64,000 nucleotides of DNA from Lysobacteraceae bacterium (lineage in GTDB: Bacteria; Pseudomonadota; Gammaproteobacteria; Xanthomonadales; Ahniellaceae), in assembly GCA_021299185.1 (NCBI GenBank), contig JAJTHZ010000067.1, positions 1 to 64,000 of the forward strand. Reading direction: 5' to 3'. The notes under the pieces are model-generated. The model did not search any database and was not told where the DNA came from. It saw only the letters and a list, made by a program, of their open reading frames with translations. The number at the start of each line of letters is the position of its first letter. Position 1 is the first letter of the stretch. This document shows positions 18,894-33,416 of the stretch, piece after piece. The translations under genes and the position numbers were made by a program.

Positions 18894-19691
18894 ATGACCA
18901 AGACCCGCATTGCCGTGCTCGGCGCGGCCGGCCGCATGGGGCGCGCGACCCTGGCGGCGATCGCCGCCCGCGACGACTGCGTGCTGGCGGCCGCCCTGGT
19001 GCGCCCGCGCGCAGACGGCGCGCTCGCGCTGGATGCCGCGGCGGGCGTGTTCGCGCCCTCCAATACGCTGCGCGAGCGGCTCGACGACGGCGACCCGGTC
19101 GACGTGCTGGTCGACTTCAGCGGACCCGGCGGATTCGACCGCGCCCTGTCGGAGTGCCTCGCGCGGGGCATCCCGCTGGTGAGCGGCAGCACGGGCCTGG
19201 ACGCGGCGCAGCAGACCGCCGCGCGCGCCGCCGCCGCGCGGATCCCGGTCCTGTGCGCCTCCAACTTCAGTCTCGGGGTGGCGCTGCTGCGGCGCCTGGT
19301 GGCGACCGCGGCAACGGCGCTCGGCCCGGCGTTCGAGGCCGAGGTCACCGAAACCCACCACCGGGCCAAGGTCGACGCGCCGTCGGGCACGGCGTTGACG
19401 CTGGGTCGCGCGGTCGCGCAGGCGCGCGGTCAGGACTTCGACCGGGTCGCGCGGTTCGCGCGCGAGGGGAACGCCGGCCCGCGACCGGTCGACGAGATCG
19501 GCTTCGCCGTGGTCCGCGCTGCCGACGTGGTGGGCGAGCACACGGTGCTGTTCGCCGCCGACGGCGAGCGGCTCGAACTGAGCCATCGCGCCACCGATCG
19601 CGCGATCTTCGCCCGCGGGGCGGTGGCCGCCGCGTGCTGGATCGCGGGGCGGCCGCCCGGCTGGCACGACATCATCGACGTGCTCGGTTGA
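18894..19691 (+). CDS. dapB: 4-hydroxy-tetrahydrodipicolinate reductase DapB
   Basis: 265 residues, ATG at 18894. Rossmann nucleotide-binding motif VLGAAGRMGRA at the N-terminus, SGSTGLD, the catalytic segment ETHHRAKVDAPSGTAL (His pair and Lys), and the closing strand. It reduces 4-hydroxy-tetrahydrodipicolinate with NAD(P)H in the diaminopimelate/lysine pathway that feeds cell-wall synthesis. It precedes carA, as in many proteobacteria. The loop after residue 60 (FAPSNTLRERLDDGDPVD) is shorter than in E. coli. Confidence 0.95.
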   Translation: MTKTRIAVLGAAGRMGRATLAAIAARDDCVLAAALVRPRADGALALDAAAGVFAPSNTLRERLDDGDPVDVLVDFSGPGGFDRALSECLARGIPLVSGSTGLDAAQQTAARAAAARIPVLCASNFSLGVALLRRLVATAATALGPAFEAEVTETHHRAKVDAPSGTALTLGRAVAQARGQDFDRVARFAREGNAGPRPVDEIGFAVVRAADVVGEHTVLFAADGERLELSHRATDRAIFARGAVAAACWIAGRPPGWHDIIDVLG

Positions 19692-19851
19692 GGCGCGCGC
19701 TGCGGGCGTCGGTGCCAGGAAGCCGCCGCGGCACGGGAGGCGGCGTCGGCATGCCGTGAAGCCGCGCGCTGGACCGTGGCACGATCGGCGCGGCAGGTCC
19801 GGTCTTGTCGAATCGTGACCGACGACGTGGACACGCAGACCCCTCGAAACC

Positions 19852-19857
19852 TAGAAT
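19852..19857 (+). promoter_or_regulatory. -10 box upstream of carA
   Basis: TAGAAT lies 90 bp before the carA GTG start, giving a leader of about 83 nt. No clear -35. Together with the 255-bp dapB-carA gap it suggests that carA has its own promoter. Confidence 0.4.
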
Positions 19858-19946
19858 GGGGGTCCGCTCGTGGCGCCGTCCGCGTGGCCCGCGGGCCGCG
19901 CCGCCCGGTCGCGCGGGCCGACCGTCCCGTCCGAACGAAGGCCACC

Positions 19947-21098
19947 GTGACCACACCCGCACTCCTCGCCCTCGCCGACGGCAGCCTCTTCCACGGGGTC
20001 TCGATCGGTGCGTCCGGCGAGTCGGTGGGCGAGGTGGTGTTCAACACCGCGATGACCGGCTACCAGGAGATCCTCACCGATCCGTCCTACAGCCGGCAGA
20101 TCGTCACCCTGACCTATCCCCACATCGGCAACACCGGCGTCAACGCGGTGGACGTCGAATCGGGCGCGGTGCATGCCGCCGGCCTGGTGGTGCGCGACGT
20201 GCCGCAGCGCGTCTCCAACTGGCGCAGCGAGGAATCGCTGCCGGCCTACCTGGCGCGCCACGGCGTGGTCGGCATCGCCGAGATCGATACCCGCCGCCTG
20301 ACCCGCATCCTGCGCGACCAGGGCGCGCAGAGCGGCTGCCTGGTCGCGGGCCCGTCGATCGACGCCGAGGCGGCCGTCGCGCGCGCGCGCGCCTGGCCCG
20401 GACTGAAGGGCATGGACCTCGCGAAGGTGGTCAGCGCGCCGCGCCCCTACGCGTGGAGCGAAGGCACCTACGACCTCGACCGCACCGCGTTCGGGCCGGC
20501 CGGCAACCGCTTCCATGTCGTGGCCTACGACTTCGGCGTCAAGCAGAACATCCTGCGCATGCTGGCCGACCGCGGCTGCCGCCTGACCGTGGTGCCCGCG
20601 CAGACCGGCGCCGCGGAGGTGCTCGCCCTGCGTCCGGACGGCGTTTTCCTGTCCAACGGGCCAGGTGATCCCGAGCCCTGCGACTACGCGATCAGCGCGA
20701 TCGGCGAATTCATCCGCCGCCGCCTGCCGGTGTTCGGCATCTGCCTCGGCCACCAGTTGCTCGGGCTCGCCGCGGGCGCGCGCACGGTCAAGATGAAGTT
20801 CGGCCACCACGGTGCCAACCATCCGGTGGTCGACCTCGCCACCGGGCGGGTGATGATCTCCAGCCAGAACCACGGCTTCGCGGTCGACGAGGCGACCCTG
20901 CCGCGCAACGTGCGCGCCACCCACCGCTCGCTGTTCGACGGTTCGCTGCAGGGCATCGAACTGCTGGACGCGCCGGCGTTCTCGTTCCAGGGCCACCCGG
21001 AGGCGAGTCCCGGGCCGCACGACGTGGCGCCGCTGTTCGACCGCTTCATCGAGGCGATGGCCGCGCGGGGCGTGGCCGGGGCCGCTGCCACCGGGTGA
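19947..21098 (+). CDS. carA: Carbamoyl-phosphate synthase small subunit
   Basis: 383 residues from the GTG at 19947, giving [17 protein letters not shown], which matches family N-termini; longer upstream frames are low-complexity leader. Class I glutamine amidotransferase: nucleophile Cys in [13 protein letters not shown] and His/Glu in [14 protein letters not shown]. It hydrolyses glutamine and passes ammonia to CarB, supplying arginine and pyrimidine synthesis. Followed after 4 bp by a membrane-protein gene and then carB, an arrangement found in xanthomonads. Confidence 0.96.
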   Translation: MTTPALLALADGSLFHGVSIGASGESVGEVVFNTAMTGYQEILTDPSYSRQIVTLTYPHIGNTGVNAVDVESGAVHAAGLVVRDVPQRVSNWRSEESLPAYLARHGVVGIAEIDTRRLTRILRDQGAQSGCLVAGPSIDAEAAVARARAWPGLKGMDLAKVVSAPRPYAWSEGTYDLDRTAFGPAGNRFHVVAYDFGVKQNILRMLADRGCRLTVVPAQTGAAEVLALRPDGVFLSNGPGDPEPCDYAISAIGEFIRRRLPVFGICLGHQLLGLAAGARTVKMKFGHHGANHPVVDLATGRVMISSQNHGFAVDEATLPRNVRATHRSLFDGSLQGIELLDAPAFSFQGHPEASPGPHDVAPLFDRFIEAMAARGVAGAAATG

Positions 21099-21102
21099 GC
21101 GC

Positions 21103-22875
21103 ATGGCGATCGGGGCTTCGCTGCGACGCGCGTTGACGCTCTGGCGCATGCCTTCCCGCCTGACGCTGGGGATCGTCGGCGTCCTGCTGTTGCTGTTGAT
21201 CGCGGCCTGGTTGTTGGCCTGGCGCACGGCGTCGCGCCTGCCCGACAGCCTGCGCTGGTTCGGCACGCCGGAGTACGCGGCGGTGTCGGTCGGCCCGCTG
21301 GGCACCATCGAGTACCGCGATTTCCGCCTGCGCGATCCGGACCCTCGCGGCGGCGACGTGTTCTCCGCCGCGCGCCTGCGGCTGGAAACGCCGGGACTGC
21401 ACTGGCTGGTTTGGCACGGGCTGTCGGGCGGACCGTCGTCGGGCGGGCTGGCCGATGTGCTCGGCCCGGCGCGTCGTGCGCGCGCCGAGCAGTCCGGCGG
21501 CGTACCGCCGGCCTTTCCGCCGGCCGCGCGCCTGCGCCTGCAGGCCGAAGGCCTGGTCGCGGGGCCCGCGCTCGCGGTGGGCGACCTGCGCTGGATCGGA
21601 TTGACCAGCGGCGCCCCGCTGGACGGCGAGGGCTGCGACGGCATCGGACGCTTCACCGCCGCCCACCTGGTGGAGATGGGCCTCGATGACGTGCCGACGC
21701 AGGCCGAGGCCAGTTTCGTGGTGACCGGCCGCGATGCGGCGCGGATCACCTTCGCGATCGAGCAGCGCGCCGCCTCGCGCACCGAGCTCGACATGCAGCT
21801 TCGCCTCGACGGCGTGCGCGGCCTGCTGGACGCGGACTGGTCGCGCAGCGTGATCCTCGAGCGGCGCTGGACGGTGCGCGACCTCGGGATGGTGTCGGCG
21901 CGCAACCGCTGGTGCGCGCAGCGGATGGGGATCAGTCGCGACGGCTACGTCGATCGCCACCTCGGCGCGATCAAGCGCATGCTGGCCGAAGTGGGCGCAG
22001 CACCGACCCGCGACCTCGAATCGGCCTACCGCCGCTACGCGGCGCGCGGTGGCGAGATCACCTGGGAATCGAAGCCGAGCCTGACCACGCCGGTCGGCCA
22101 GCTCGCGACCTTCGCCTTGCCGGAGCGCCTGCGGATCATGAACGCCACGCTCGAAAGCGTGCGCGGGCGGGCCGCACCGTTCCGCTTCGAGGCCGTGCCA
22201 CTGCCGGTGGCCGCGGCGCCGCTGGAAGCGCCGCCGTTGCCCGGTGTCGCCGACGCCAGCGCTGTCGCAACCCCCGTGCCGGGGACCGCCCCCGCGGCGA
22301 CGCCGCCTGCCGGCGAGGCGCTGCCCGTGCCGGCCCCTCCGCTGGCGTCCGTGCAGGGACCGGACACCGCGCCGCCGATCGCCCCGCCGGCGCCGCCTGC
22401 ATCGACTCCGGAACCGGCCGCCGGCGGCGCGCCCGTGGCCGACCGTTCACCTCCGGCGCCCGCGCCGGAAGCTGCGCCCACCCCCGTGCCCGCGCGCCCG
22501 CTCGCGACCACGGCGCCGCCGGTGGTCGACCCGATCGCCTCCCCGCGCGAAGCGCGTGCGTCGGACCCGCCGGTGCAAAGGGCCCCCGCACCCCGCGAAC
22601 CGGGCACGCTCGCCCGCGTGTCGCCCCCGCCGCCGGCGGCCGGGCCGGTGCGCTACGCCGACCTCGCGCTGCTCGAAGGACGCCGCATCGAAGTGCGCAG
22701 CGTCTACGGCTCGGTGCGGCGCGGCACGCTGGAGAAGTACACCGATACCGCGATCACGCTGCGTCTCGAGCAGCGCGAGCGCGGCCTCAGCGTCACCATG
22801 CCGCAGCAGACCGTGGACAGCGTGCGCCTGCTCGACACCCCGTACGGCGCCGGCGACGCACCACCGCCCGGCTGA
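21103..22875 (+). CDS. Membrane-anchored protein with Sm-like C-terminal domain, between carA and carB
   Basis: 590 residues, ATG at 21103, four bases after carA. It has one membrane helix (about residues 24-44: [19 protein letters not shown]). An AsmA-like beta-rich region follows ([30 protein letters not shown]). A globular middle runs to about residue 365. Next comes a very Pro/Ala-rich linker of about 150 residues. The C-terminal 65 residues read [44 protein letters not shown]. This short five-strand pattern, with a turn G-S-V-R-R-G-T-L, looks like the Sm/Hfq or LSm fold. I know no assigned function. The position inside the car operon is conserved in the order. Confidence 0.7.
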   Translation: MAIGASLRRALTLWRMPSRLTLGIVGVLLLLLIAAWLLAWRTASRLPDSLRWFGTPEYAAVSVGPLGTIEYRDFRLRDPDPRGGDVFSAARLRLETPGLHWLVWHGLSGGPSSGGLADVLGPARRARAEQSGGVPPAFPPAARLRLQAEGLVAGPALAVGDLRWIGLTSGAPLDGEGCDGIGRFTAAHLVEMGLDDVPTQAEASFVVTGRDAARITFAIEQRAASRTELDMQLRLDGVRGLLDADWSRSVILERRWTVRDLGMVSARNRWCAQRMGISRDGYVDRHLGAIKRMLAEVGAAPTRDLESAYRRYAARGGEITWESKPSLTTPVGQLATFALPERLRIMNATLESVRGRAAPFRFEAVPLPVAAAPLEAPPLPGVADASAVATPVPGTAPAATPPAGEALPVPAPPLASVQGPDTAPPIAPPAPPASTPEPAAGGAPVADRSPPAPAPEAAPTPVPARPLATTAPPVVDPIASPREARASDPPVQRAPAPREPGTLARVSPPPPAAGPVRYADLALLEGRRIEVRSVYGSVRRGTLEKYTDTAITLRLEQRERGLSVTMPQQTVDSVRLLDTPYGAGDAPPPG

Positions 22876-22911
22876 GCGCGGCGCGACCTATCGGGACACC
22901 GGCGCAGGCCC

Positions 22912-22917
22912 TACAAT
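22912..22917 (+). promoter_or_regulatory. -10 box upstream of carB
   Basis: TACAAT lies 107 bp before the carB start in the 148-bp gap after the membrane-protein gene. It would give carB a separate transcript with a leader of about 100 nt. The -35 is not recognisable. Confidence 0.45.
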
Positions 22918-23023
22918 TGCGCCCCGGGCTCCGAGCCCCGGCGGGCGCGCCGCCCCCGCAGCACGATCCACCGACCCTTCCCACGCAGCCCTGCGCCGTG
23001 TCCCGGCGCAGCCGAGGCCGGCC

Positions 23024-26254
<3,231 letters not shown>

Positions 26255-26281
26255 CCCGCATCCAGGATTGCATCGCAGACC

Positions 26282-26761
26282 ATGAAACGGACTCCCCTGA
26301 CCGCCCGCGGCGCGCAGCGCCTGCGCGAGGAACTCGAACGCCTCAAGAGCTTGGTGCGCCCGCAGATCATCCAGGCGATCGCCGAGGCGCGCGCGCACGG
26401 CGACCTGAAGGAGAACGCCGAGTACCACGCCGCGCGCGAGCAGCAGGGCTTCACCGAGGGCCGCATCAACGAGCTCGAGGCGGCGCTGTCCTACGCCGAG
26501 ATCATCGACACCAGCAAGTTGAACGCCGGTTCGCGGATCGTGTTCGGCGCGATCGTCGAACTCGAGGAGCACGACAGCGGCGAGCCGGTGAAGTACCAGA
26601 TCGTGGGCGACCTCGAGGCCGACATCCGCGAGGGCCGCATCTCGGTCTCGTCGCCGGTGGCGCGCGCGCTAATCGGCAAGAGCGAGGGCGACGTGATCCA
26701 GATCGAAACCCCGCGCGGCATCCGGCGCTACGAGGTGGTGGCGGTCGCTTACGAGGGCTGA
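26282..26761 (+). CDS. greA: Transcription elongation factor GreA
   Basis: 159 residues, ATG at 26282. N-terminal coiled coil with the acidic tip [28 protein letters not shown] (Asp-Leu-Lys-Glu-Asn-Ala-Glu-Tyr) that reaches the RNA-polymerase active site. The C-terminal FKBP-like domain ends in [23 protein letters not shown]. It rescues backtracked polymerase by stimulating transcript cleavage. Lies 27 bp after carB and 7 bp before rpfE, the conserved order carB-greA. Confidence 0.97.
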   Translation: MKRTPLTARGAQRLREELERLKSLVRPQIIQAIAEARAHGDLKENAEYHAAREQQGFTEGRINELEAALSYAEIIDTSKLNAGSRIVFGAIVELEEHDSGEPVKYQIVGDLEADIREGRISVSSPVARALIGKSEGDVIQIETPRGIRRYEVVAVAYEG

Positions 26762-26768
26762 GCGCGGC

Positions 26769-27698
26769 ATGCCCGCGTCGCTGGTCCTGCTGCTGCCCCG
26801 GCGTGCCGTGCTGGCGGGCCCGGAACGGCTGCCTGCGCTGGAACGCATCCTGGCCCGCGGGGTTCGCCTGCCGTTGGATGCGGCGCGTGGGCATCCGTGG
26901 CTCGAGCATCTCATCGACCTGCCGCGTCGCCCCTGGCCGTGGGCGGCGATCACGCGCGCCGCCGATGCGGGCGACGCGGGGCAGGGCGTGTGGCTGCGCG
27001 CGGACCCTGCGCATGTCCGTGCCGACATCGCGGGCGCGCGCCTGCTCGCGGTGGGCGACCTCGGGCTCGCGGCGCAGGAATCGGCCGCCCTGCAACGCAC
27101 GCTCGCCCCGCTGTTCGGCGACCTCGGCTTCGAGTGCAGCGCGCCGCGGCCGGAACGCTGGTATCTGCGCCTGCCGCCCGGCGCCGAAATGCCGCACTTC
27201 AGCCCGCCATGGCAGGCGCTGGGCGAGGACGTACGCGCCCACCTGCCGCAGGGTGGGCCGGCGGCGCGCTGGCAGCGCGTGATGAACGAATGCCAGGTCG
27301 TGCTGCACGACCATCCGGTGAACCAGGCTCGCGCCGCCGCCGGGCGGATGACGGCGAACAGCCTGTGGTTCTGGGGCGGCGGCAGCGCGCCGACCCGCGT
27401 GAGTGCGCGGATCGATGCGGTGGCGAGCGAAGATCCCCTGCTCAGCGCGCTGGCCGCGGCGGCCGGCGTGCCGGTGTCGCGCAGCGCGACGGCCGGGCCG
27501 GCCCGCCAGCTGCTCGACCTGCGCGCGCTGCGCGACCCGCGGGCGCTGGATGCGGCCTGGATCGAACCCGCGTGGCGCGCCCTCAGGCTCGGCGAACTGG
27601 CGACGCTGGAAGCGCTGTTCGCCGACGGCGAGGCCTTTCGCGTCGGCCGCGCGGCGGCCTTCGCGGCGTGGCGACGGCCGCGCCCGCTCGCGTCGTGA
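26769..27698 (+). CDS. rpfE: RpfE (phosphoglycerate-mutase-like regulatory protein)
   Basis: 309 residues, ATG at 26769. Matches the RpfE family of xanthomonads by position and content: PASLVLLLPRRAVLAGPERLPALERILARG at the start, WLRADPAHVRADIAGARLLAVGDLGL, WQRVMNECQVVLHDHPVNQARAAAGRMTANSLWFWGGG (the best-conserved block). It is encoded between greA and recJ, as in Xanthomonas, where rpfE mutants alter extracellular enzyme and polysaccharide production to a small degree. Biochemical activity unproven. Its stop overlaps the recJ start (GTGA), so the two are translationally coupled. Confidence 0.85.
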   Translation: MPASLVLLLPRRAVLAGPERLPALERILARGVRLPLDAARGHPWLEHLIDLPRRPWPWAAITRAADAGDAGQGVWLRADPAHVRADIAGARLLAVGDLGLAAQESAALQRTLAPLFGDLGFECSAPRPERWYLRLPPGAEMPHFSPPWQALGEDVRAHLPQGGPAARWQRVMNECQVVLHDHPVNQARAAAGRMTANSLWFWGGGSAPTRVSARIDAVASEDPLLSALAAAAGVPVSRSATAGPARQLLDLRALRDPRALDAAWIEPAWRALRLGELATLEALFADGEAFRVGRAAAFAAWRRPRPLAS

Positions 27699-29422
27699 GC
27701 ACGATCCGCATCGTGCGCCGCGACGCCGCGGCGGCGCCACGGCTCGAGGCGCAGGGTGTCGCGCCGGTGCTCGCGCGCGTGTTCGCCGGGCGCGGCATCA
27801 CCGACGTCGCCGAGGTCGATCATCGGCTGCGCCACCTGCATGCGCCGGACCAGCTCGGCGGCATCGAGGGCGCGGCGGCGCTGCTGGCGTCCGCGATCAC
27901 CGGCCAGCGGCGCATCGTCGTCGCCGGCGACTTCGACTGCGACGGTGCCACCGGCTGCGCGGTCGGCGTGCGCGGCCTGCGGATGCTCGGCGCGCATGAT
28001 CCGGACTTCGCGGTGCCGAACCGCGCGATCCACGGCTACGGGCTGGGACCCGCGCTGGTCGAATCGCTGCGTGGGCGCGAGCCGGGCTTGATCGTCACCG
28101 TCGACAACGGCGTCGCCGCGCATGCCGGCATCGATGCCGCCAACGCGCTCGGCATCCCGGTGCTGGTCACCGACCACCACCTGCCCGGCGAGCGCCTGCC
28201 GGATGCCGCCGCGATCGTGAACCCCAACCTGCCGGGCGATCCGTTCCCGAGCAAGGCACTGGCCGGGGTGGGCGTGCTGTTCTACCTCTTGCTCGCCACC
28301 CGCGCGCGCCTGCGTGCCGAGGGCTGGTTCGACGTCGCGCGTCCCGAGCCGGACCTCGGCGCGCTGCTCGATCTCGTGGCGCTGGGCACGGTGGCGGACC
28401 TGGTGCCGCTCGACCGCAACAACCGCGCGCTGGTCGCCGCCGGCCTCAGGCGGATCCGCAACGGCGACGCCTGCGCCGGCATCGTCGCGCTGTTCGAGGT
28501 GTCGGGCCGCGATCCGACGCAGGCCACCGCGTCCGACCTCGGCTTCGCGATCGGGCCGCGCATCAACGCCGCCGGGCGCCTGGAGGACATGGGCATCGGC
28601 ATCCGGTGCCTGCTGGCGCGCGACCGCGCGGACGCCTTGCCGCTGGCGGCGCGGCTCGACGCGATCAATGCCGAACGCCGCGAACTGCAGGCGCAGATGA
28701 CCGACGAGGCGGCGGCGATCGCGGACCGCCTCGATGCGCAGGCCGCCGGCTCGGCGGCCGGTGTTTGCCTGTTCGACCCCGGCTGGCATGCCGGCGTGGT
28801 GGGCCTGGTCGCGTCGCGGATGAAGGACCGCCTGCGGCGCCCGGTGGTCGCCTTCGCGCCCGCCGGCGACGAGCCGGGCATGTTGCGCGGCTCCGGGCGT
28901 TCGGTGGACGGACTGCACCTGCGCGACGTCCTTGCCGAGATCGATGCGCGCCATCCCGGCCTGCTGGCCCGCTTCGGCGGCCATGCGATGGCCGCCGGGA
29001 TGGGGCTCGCGGCGGCGCGGCTGGCCGAGTTCCGCGCCGCCTTCGATGCCGCGGTGGCGGCGCGCCGGCCGGCGCCGACCGACGACATCGCATGCTGGAC
29101 CGATGGCGAACTCGCGGCCTCCGAAGCGACGCTGGCGCTGGCCGAGACCCTGCGCGACGCCGCGCCCTGGGGCCAGGCCTTTCCCGAGCCCCTGTTCGAC
29201 GGCGTGTTCACCGTCGACGAACGCCGCGTGCTCAATGGCCGCCACCTGCGCCTGCGCCTGCGCCACGCCGCCTGCGGCACGCCGGTGGACGCCATGCACT
29301 TCGACGGCGTGGGGCAGGGCGCCGAGGCGCCGGCGATCCGCTGCGCCTACCAGCTGGCGATCGACGCCTGGCGCGGCGAGCGCCGGCTGCGCCTGTTCCT
29401 GCGTGCCGCGCTGCCGGCCTGA
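27695..29422 (+). CDS. recJ: Single-stranded-DNA-specific exonuclease RecJ
   Basis: 575 residues from GTG at 27695 inside the rpfE stop. DHH phosphoesterase motifs: VVAGDFDCDGATGCAV (motif I, Asp triad), IVTVDNGVAA (II), LVTDHHLPGE (III), VNPNLPGD, and the DHHA1 part with GRSVDGLHLRDVL and RFGGHAMAAGMGL. The C-terminal OB-fold domain is present. It digests 5' single-stranded ends in recombination (RecF pathway) and mismatch repair. Followed after 50 bp by prfB, as in most gammaproteobacteria. Confidence 0.96.
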   Translation: MSTIRIVRRDAAAAPRLEAQGVAPVLARVFAGRGITDVAEVDHRLRHLHAPDQLGGIEGAAALLASAITGQRRIVVAGDFDCDGATGCAVGVRGLRMLGAHDPDFAVPNRAIHGYGLGPALVESLRGREPGLIVTVDNGVAAHAGIDAANALGIPVLVTDHHLPGERLPDAAAIVNPNLPGDPFPSKALAGVGVLFYLLLATRARLRAEGWFDVARPEPDLGALLDLVALGTVADLVPLDRNNRALVAAGLRRIRNGDACAGIVALFEVSGRDPTQATASDLGFAIGPRINAAGRLEDMGIGIRCLLARDRADALPLAARLDAINAERRELQAQMTDEAAAIADRLDAQAAGSAAGVCLFDPGWHAGVVGLVASRMKDRLRRPVVAFAPAGDEPGMLRGSGRSVDGLHLRDVLAEIDARHPGLLARFGGHAMAAGMGLAAARLAEFRAAFDAAVAARRPAPTDDIACWTDGELAASEATLALAETLRDAAPWGQAFPEPLFDGVFTVDERRVLNGRHLRLRLRHAACGTPVDAMHFDGVGQGAEAPAIRCAYQLAIDAWRGERRLRLFLRAALPA

Positions 29423-29472
29423 GGGACGGTTCTGCTACGATCGCCGGCTCGTTTCCCGCCATCCGCACGACC

Positions 29473-30601
<1,129 letters not shown>

Positions 30602-30624
30602 GCCCCGTTTCCCGAGGCAAGCCG

Positions 30625-32184
30625 ATGACCGAGCCGCATGGCGCCGACGCGGGCGCACCGATCGATCCCAACCGCCTGGTCGCCGAACGCAGGGCCAAGC
30701 TCGCGGCGCTGCGCGCGTCCGGGATCGCCTACCCGAACGACTTCGTGCCCGACGCGTTCGCCGCCGACCTGCAGCACGAGTTCGCCGACAAGGAGCGCTG
30801 GACGACCGAAGCGCTGGAGGCCTCGGGGCGGCGCGTGCGACTGGCCGGCCGGATGCTCGGCAAGCGGGTGATGGGCAAGGCCTCCTTCGCCCACCTGCAG
30901 GACGGTTCCGACGCGCGGCCGGGCGCGCCGGCCGAGGTGCCGTCGCGGATCCAGTTGTTCGTGCAGCAAGCCGGCGTCGGCGACGCCTACGAGGCCTTCA
31001 AGGGCTGGGACGTCGGCGACATCGTCGCTGCCGAAGGCACGCTGACCCGCACCCGCACCGGCGAGCTGTCGGTGAAGTGCGAGTCGGTGCGCCTGCTGGT
31101 GAAGTCGCTGCGACCGCTGCCGGACAAGTGGCACGGCCTGTCGGATGTCGAGACCCGCTACCGGCAGCGCTACGTCGACCTCGCCATCAGTCCCGAATCG
31201 CGGCGCGTGTTCACCCAGCGCGCGCGACTGGTGCGTTTCGTCCGCGATTTCCTCGAAGCGCCTGAACGGCGCTTCATCGAGGTCGAGACGCCGATGATGC
31301 ATCCGATCCCCGGCGGCGCCACCGCGCGCCCGTTCGTGACCCACCACAACGCGCTCGACCTCGACATGTACCTGCGCGTGGCGCCCGAGCTGTACCTCAA
31401 GCGCCTGGTGGTCGGCGGTTTCGACCGCGTGTACGAGATCAACCGCAATTTCCGCAACGAGGGCGTGAGCACCCGGCACAACCCGGAGTTCACGATGCTC
31501 GAGCTGTACCAGGCCTACGCGACCTACCACGAGGTCATGGACCTCACCGAGGCGATGATCCGCGGCGCCGCGCTCGCCGTCGCGGGCACCACGGCGCTGG
31601 CATGGGAAGGTCGCGACATCGACGTCGGCCCGCGCTTCCGCCGCTGGCGCCTCGACGAGGCGGTGCGTGAGCACAATCCGCAGGTGACGGCGGCCGACCT
31701 GCGCGACCGCGCCGCGCTCGCCGCGCACTGCGCGCGGCTGGGCATCCCGGTCAAGCCGGAGTACGGCTGGGGCAAGCTGCTGCTGGAGATCTTCGAGAAG
31801 ACCGTCGAATCGACGCTGGTGCAGCCGACCTTCATCACCGCCTACCCGGTCGAAGTCAGCCCGCTGGCGCGCGCCAACGACGCCGAACCGGGCATCACCG
31901 ACCGCTTCGAGCTGTTCGTCGGCGGCAAGGAGATCGCGAACGGCTTCAGCGAGTTGAACGATCCCGACGACCAGGAGCAGCGATTCCGCGCGCAGGTCGC
32001 GCAGAAGGAAGCCGGCGACGCCGAGGCGATGGCCTTCGACGCCGACTACATCCGGGCCCTCCAGTACGGCCTGCCGCCGACCGGCGGCCTCGGCGTGGGC
32101 ATCGACCGTCTGGCGATGTTCCTGTCCGGCCAGGACTCGATCCGCGACGTGCTGCTGTTCCCCTATATGCGGCCCGAAACCTGA
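30625..32184 (+). CDS. lysS: Lysyl-tRNA synthetase, class II
   Basis: 519 residues, ATG at 30625, 23 bp after prfB. N-terminal OB-fold anticodon-binding domain ([25 protein letters not shown]), then the class II core: motif 1 [16 protein letters not shown], motif 2 [25 protein letters not shown], motif 3 [13 protein letters not shown]. It charges tRNA-Lys. An insert in the N-terminal domain ([15 protein letters not shown]) makes it somewhat longer than E. coli LysS (505). The prfB-lysS pair leads directly into the rpf locus in xanthomonads. Confidence 0.97.
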   Translation: MTEPHGADAGAPIDPNRLVAERRAKLAALRASGIAYPNDFVPDAFAADLQHEFADKERWTTEALEASGRRVRLAGRMLGKRVMGKASFAHLQDGSDARPGAPAEVPSRIQLFVQQAGVGDAYEAFKGWDVGDIVAAEGTLTRTRTGELSVKCESVRLLVKSLRPLPDKWHGLSDVETRYRQRYVDLAISPESRRVFTQRARLVRFVRDFLEAPERRFIEVETPMMHPIPGGATARPFVTHHNALDLDMYLRVAPELYLKRLVVGGFDRVYEINRNFRNEGVSTRHNPEFTMLELYQAYATYHEVMDLTEAMIRGAALAVAGTTALAWEGRDIDVGPRFRRWRLDEAVREHNPQVTAADLRDRAALAAHCARLGIPVKPEYGWGKLLLEIFEKTVESTLVQPTFITAYPVEVSPLARANDAEPGITDRFELFVGGKEIANGFSELNDPDDQEQRFRAQVAQKEAGDAEAMAFDADYIRALQYGLPPTGGLGVGIDRLAMFLSGQDSIRDVLLFPYMRPET

Positions 32185-32192
32185 GCCTTGGG

Positions 32193-32243
32193 GAACCGGT
32201 CGAGAGCGCCGACCGGTTCGCGCGCTGCAACAATGGGTTGCAG
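32193..32243 (+). terminator. Two hairpins after lysS
   Basis: A 10-bp stem with a seven-base loop (32193-32219) and a 7-bp stem CTGCAAC/GTTGCAG (32225-32243) follow lysS by 9 and 41 bp. Neither has a clean T run, but the first is strong enough to end or trim lysS transcripts. They separate housekeeping from the rpfG promoter region. Confidence 0.45.
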
Positions 32244-32350
32244 TCGATTGTTCGCGGGGCTGGGAGGATGCGCTAGGCTTGCAACACCTTCTCGCAGGGA
32301 CGTCGGCTTTCCGCCGCCGTGCGCACCGACGTTCCAGGGAGCGTGACGCC

Positions 32351-33409
32351 GTGAATGTACTGATCGTGGACGACCAACCCTCGGCACGCGCCATGCTGCG
32401 CCATGTGATCGAGGGCATCAGCCCCGACCTCACGGTCGAGGAGTTCGGCAATCCGCACGACGCCCTGCGCCGCTCCGAGGAGTGGGATCCCGACCTGCTC
32501 CTGCTCGACTACCGGATGCCCGACATGGACGGGCTCGAGTTCGCACGTCGCTTCCGCCGCCCGCCGGCCCACCGCGACGTGCCGATCGTGCTCATCACCG
32601 TGGTCGGCGACGAGCCGCTGCGGCAGGCCGCGCTCGATGCCGGCGTGATCGATTTCCTGGTCAAGCCCGTGCGTCCGCGCGAACTGCGCGCACGCTGCCG
32701 CAACCTGCTGACCCTGCGCCAGCAGGGCGAATCGGTGAAGCAGCGCGTGCGCGCGCTGGAGCGCCAGCAGCTCAGCGGCATGCGCGAGGCCGACCAGCGC
32801 GAGCGCGAGATGCTCTACCTGCTCGCCCGCGCCGCGGAGTCGCGCGAGCCGGGGCAGGGCGCGCACCTGCTGCGCATCGGGCGCTACGCGGGCGTGCTGG
32901 CGGAAGCGCTGGGCCTGCCTGACGCCGAGGCGCAGGTGATCGAGGGCGCGGCCCCGCTCTACGACATCGGCAAGATCGGCCTGCCGGACGGGATCCTCCT
33001 CAAGACCGGGCCGCTGGATCCGGTCGAACTCTCCGTGGCGCAGCGCCACGCGCAGATGGGCCACGACATCCTGCGCGGCAGCATTAGTCGCTTCGTGCAA
33101 CTCGCGGCCACCATCGCGCTGCACCACCACGAGCGGTGGGACGGCGGCGGCTATCCGCACGGCCTCGCCCGCGAGGCGATCCCGCAGCCGGCGCGCATCG
33201 TGGCGGTCGCCGACGTGTTCGACGCCATGACGTCCGACCGGCCGTGGCGCAAGGCGCATCCGGTCGACGAGGTGGTGGCCCATATCGACGCGCAGCGCGC
33301 ACGGGCCTTCGATCCCGAGATCGTCGACGCGTTCCATCGCGCCATGCCGCGCATCCTCGAGATCCGGCGCGCCTTCACCGGTCCCGCCGTGGCGGCCGGT
33401 CCGGCCTGA
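32351..33409 (+). CDS. rpfG: RpfG: response regulator with degenerate HD-GYP domain
   Basis: 352 residues from GTG at 32351. N-terminal receiver domain with phosphoacceptor Asp53 ([13 protein letters not shown]), Lys in DFLVKPVRP, then a linker helix and an HD-GYP domain from about residue 160. Most HD-GYP elements are intact: [56 protein letters not shown]. The HD dyad, however, reads [13 protein letters not shown]: Tyr204-Asp205 instead of His-Asp (codon TAC at 32960-32962). In Xanthomonas RpfG, phosphorylation by RpfC switches on cyclic-di-GMP hydrolysis. Loss of this metal ligand may weaken or abolish that. Followed by rpfC after 7 bp. Confidence 0.9.
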   Translation: MNVLIVDDQPSARAMLRHVIEGISPDLTVEEFGNPHDALRRSEEWDPDLLLLDYRMPDMDGLEFARRFRRPPAHRDVPIVLITVVGDEPLRQAALDAGVIDFLVKPVRPRELRARCRNLLTLRQQGESVKQRVRALERQQLSGMREADQREREMLYLLARAAESREPGQGAHLLRIGRYAGVLAEALGLPDAEAQVIEGAAPLYDIGKIGLPDGILLKTGPLDPVELSVAQRHAQMGHDILRGSISRFVQLAATIALHHHERWDGGGYPHGLAREAIPQPARIVAVADVFDAMTSDRPWRKAHPVDEVVAHIDAQRARAFDPEIVDAFHRAMPRILEIRRAFTGPAVAAGPA

Positions 33410-33416
33410 GGCGGCG

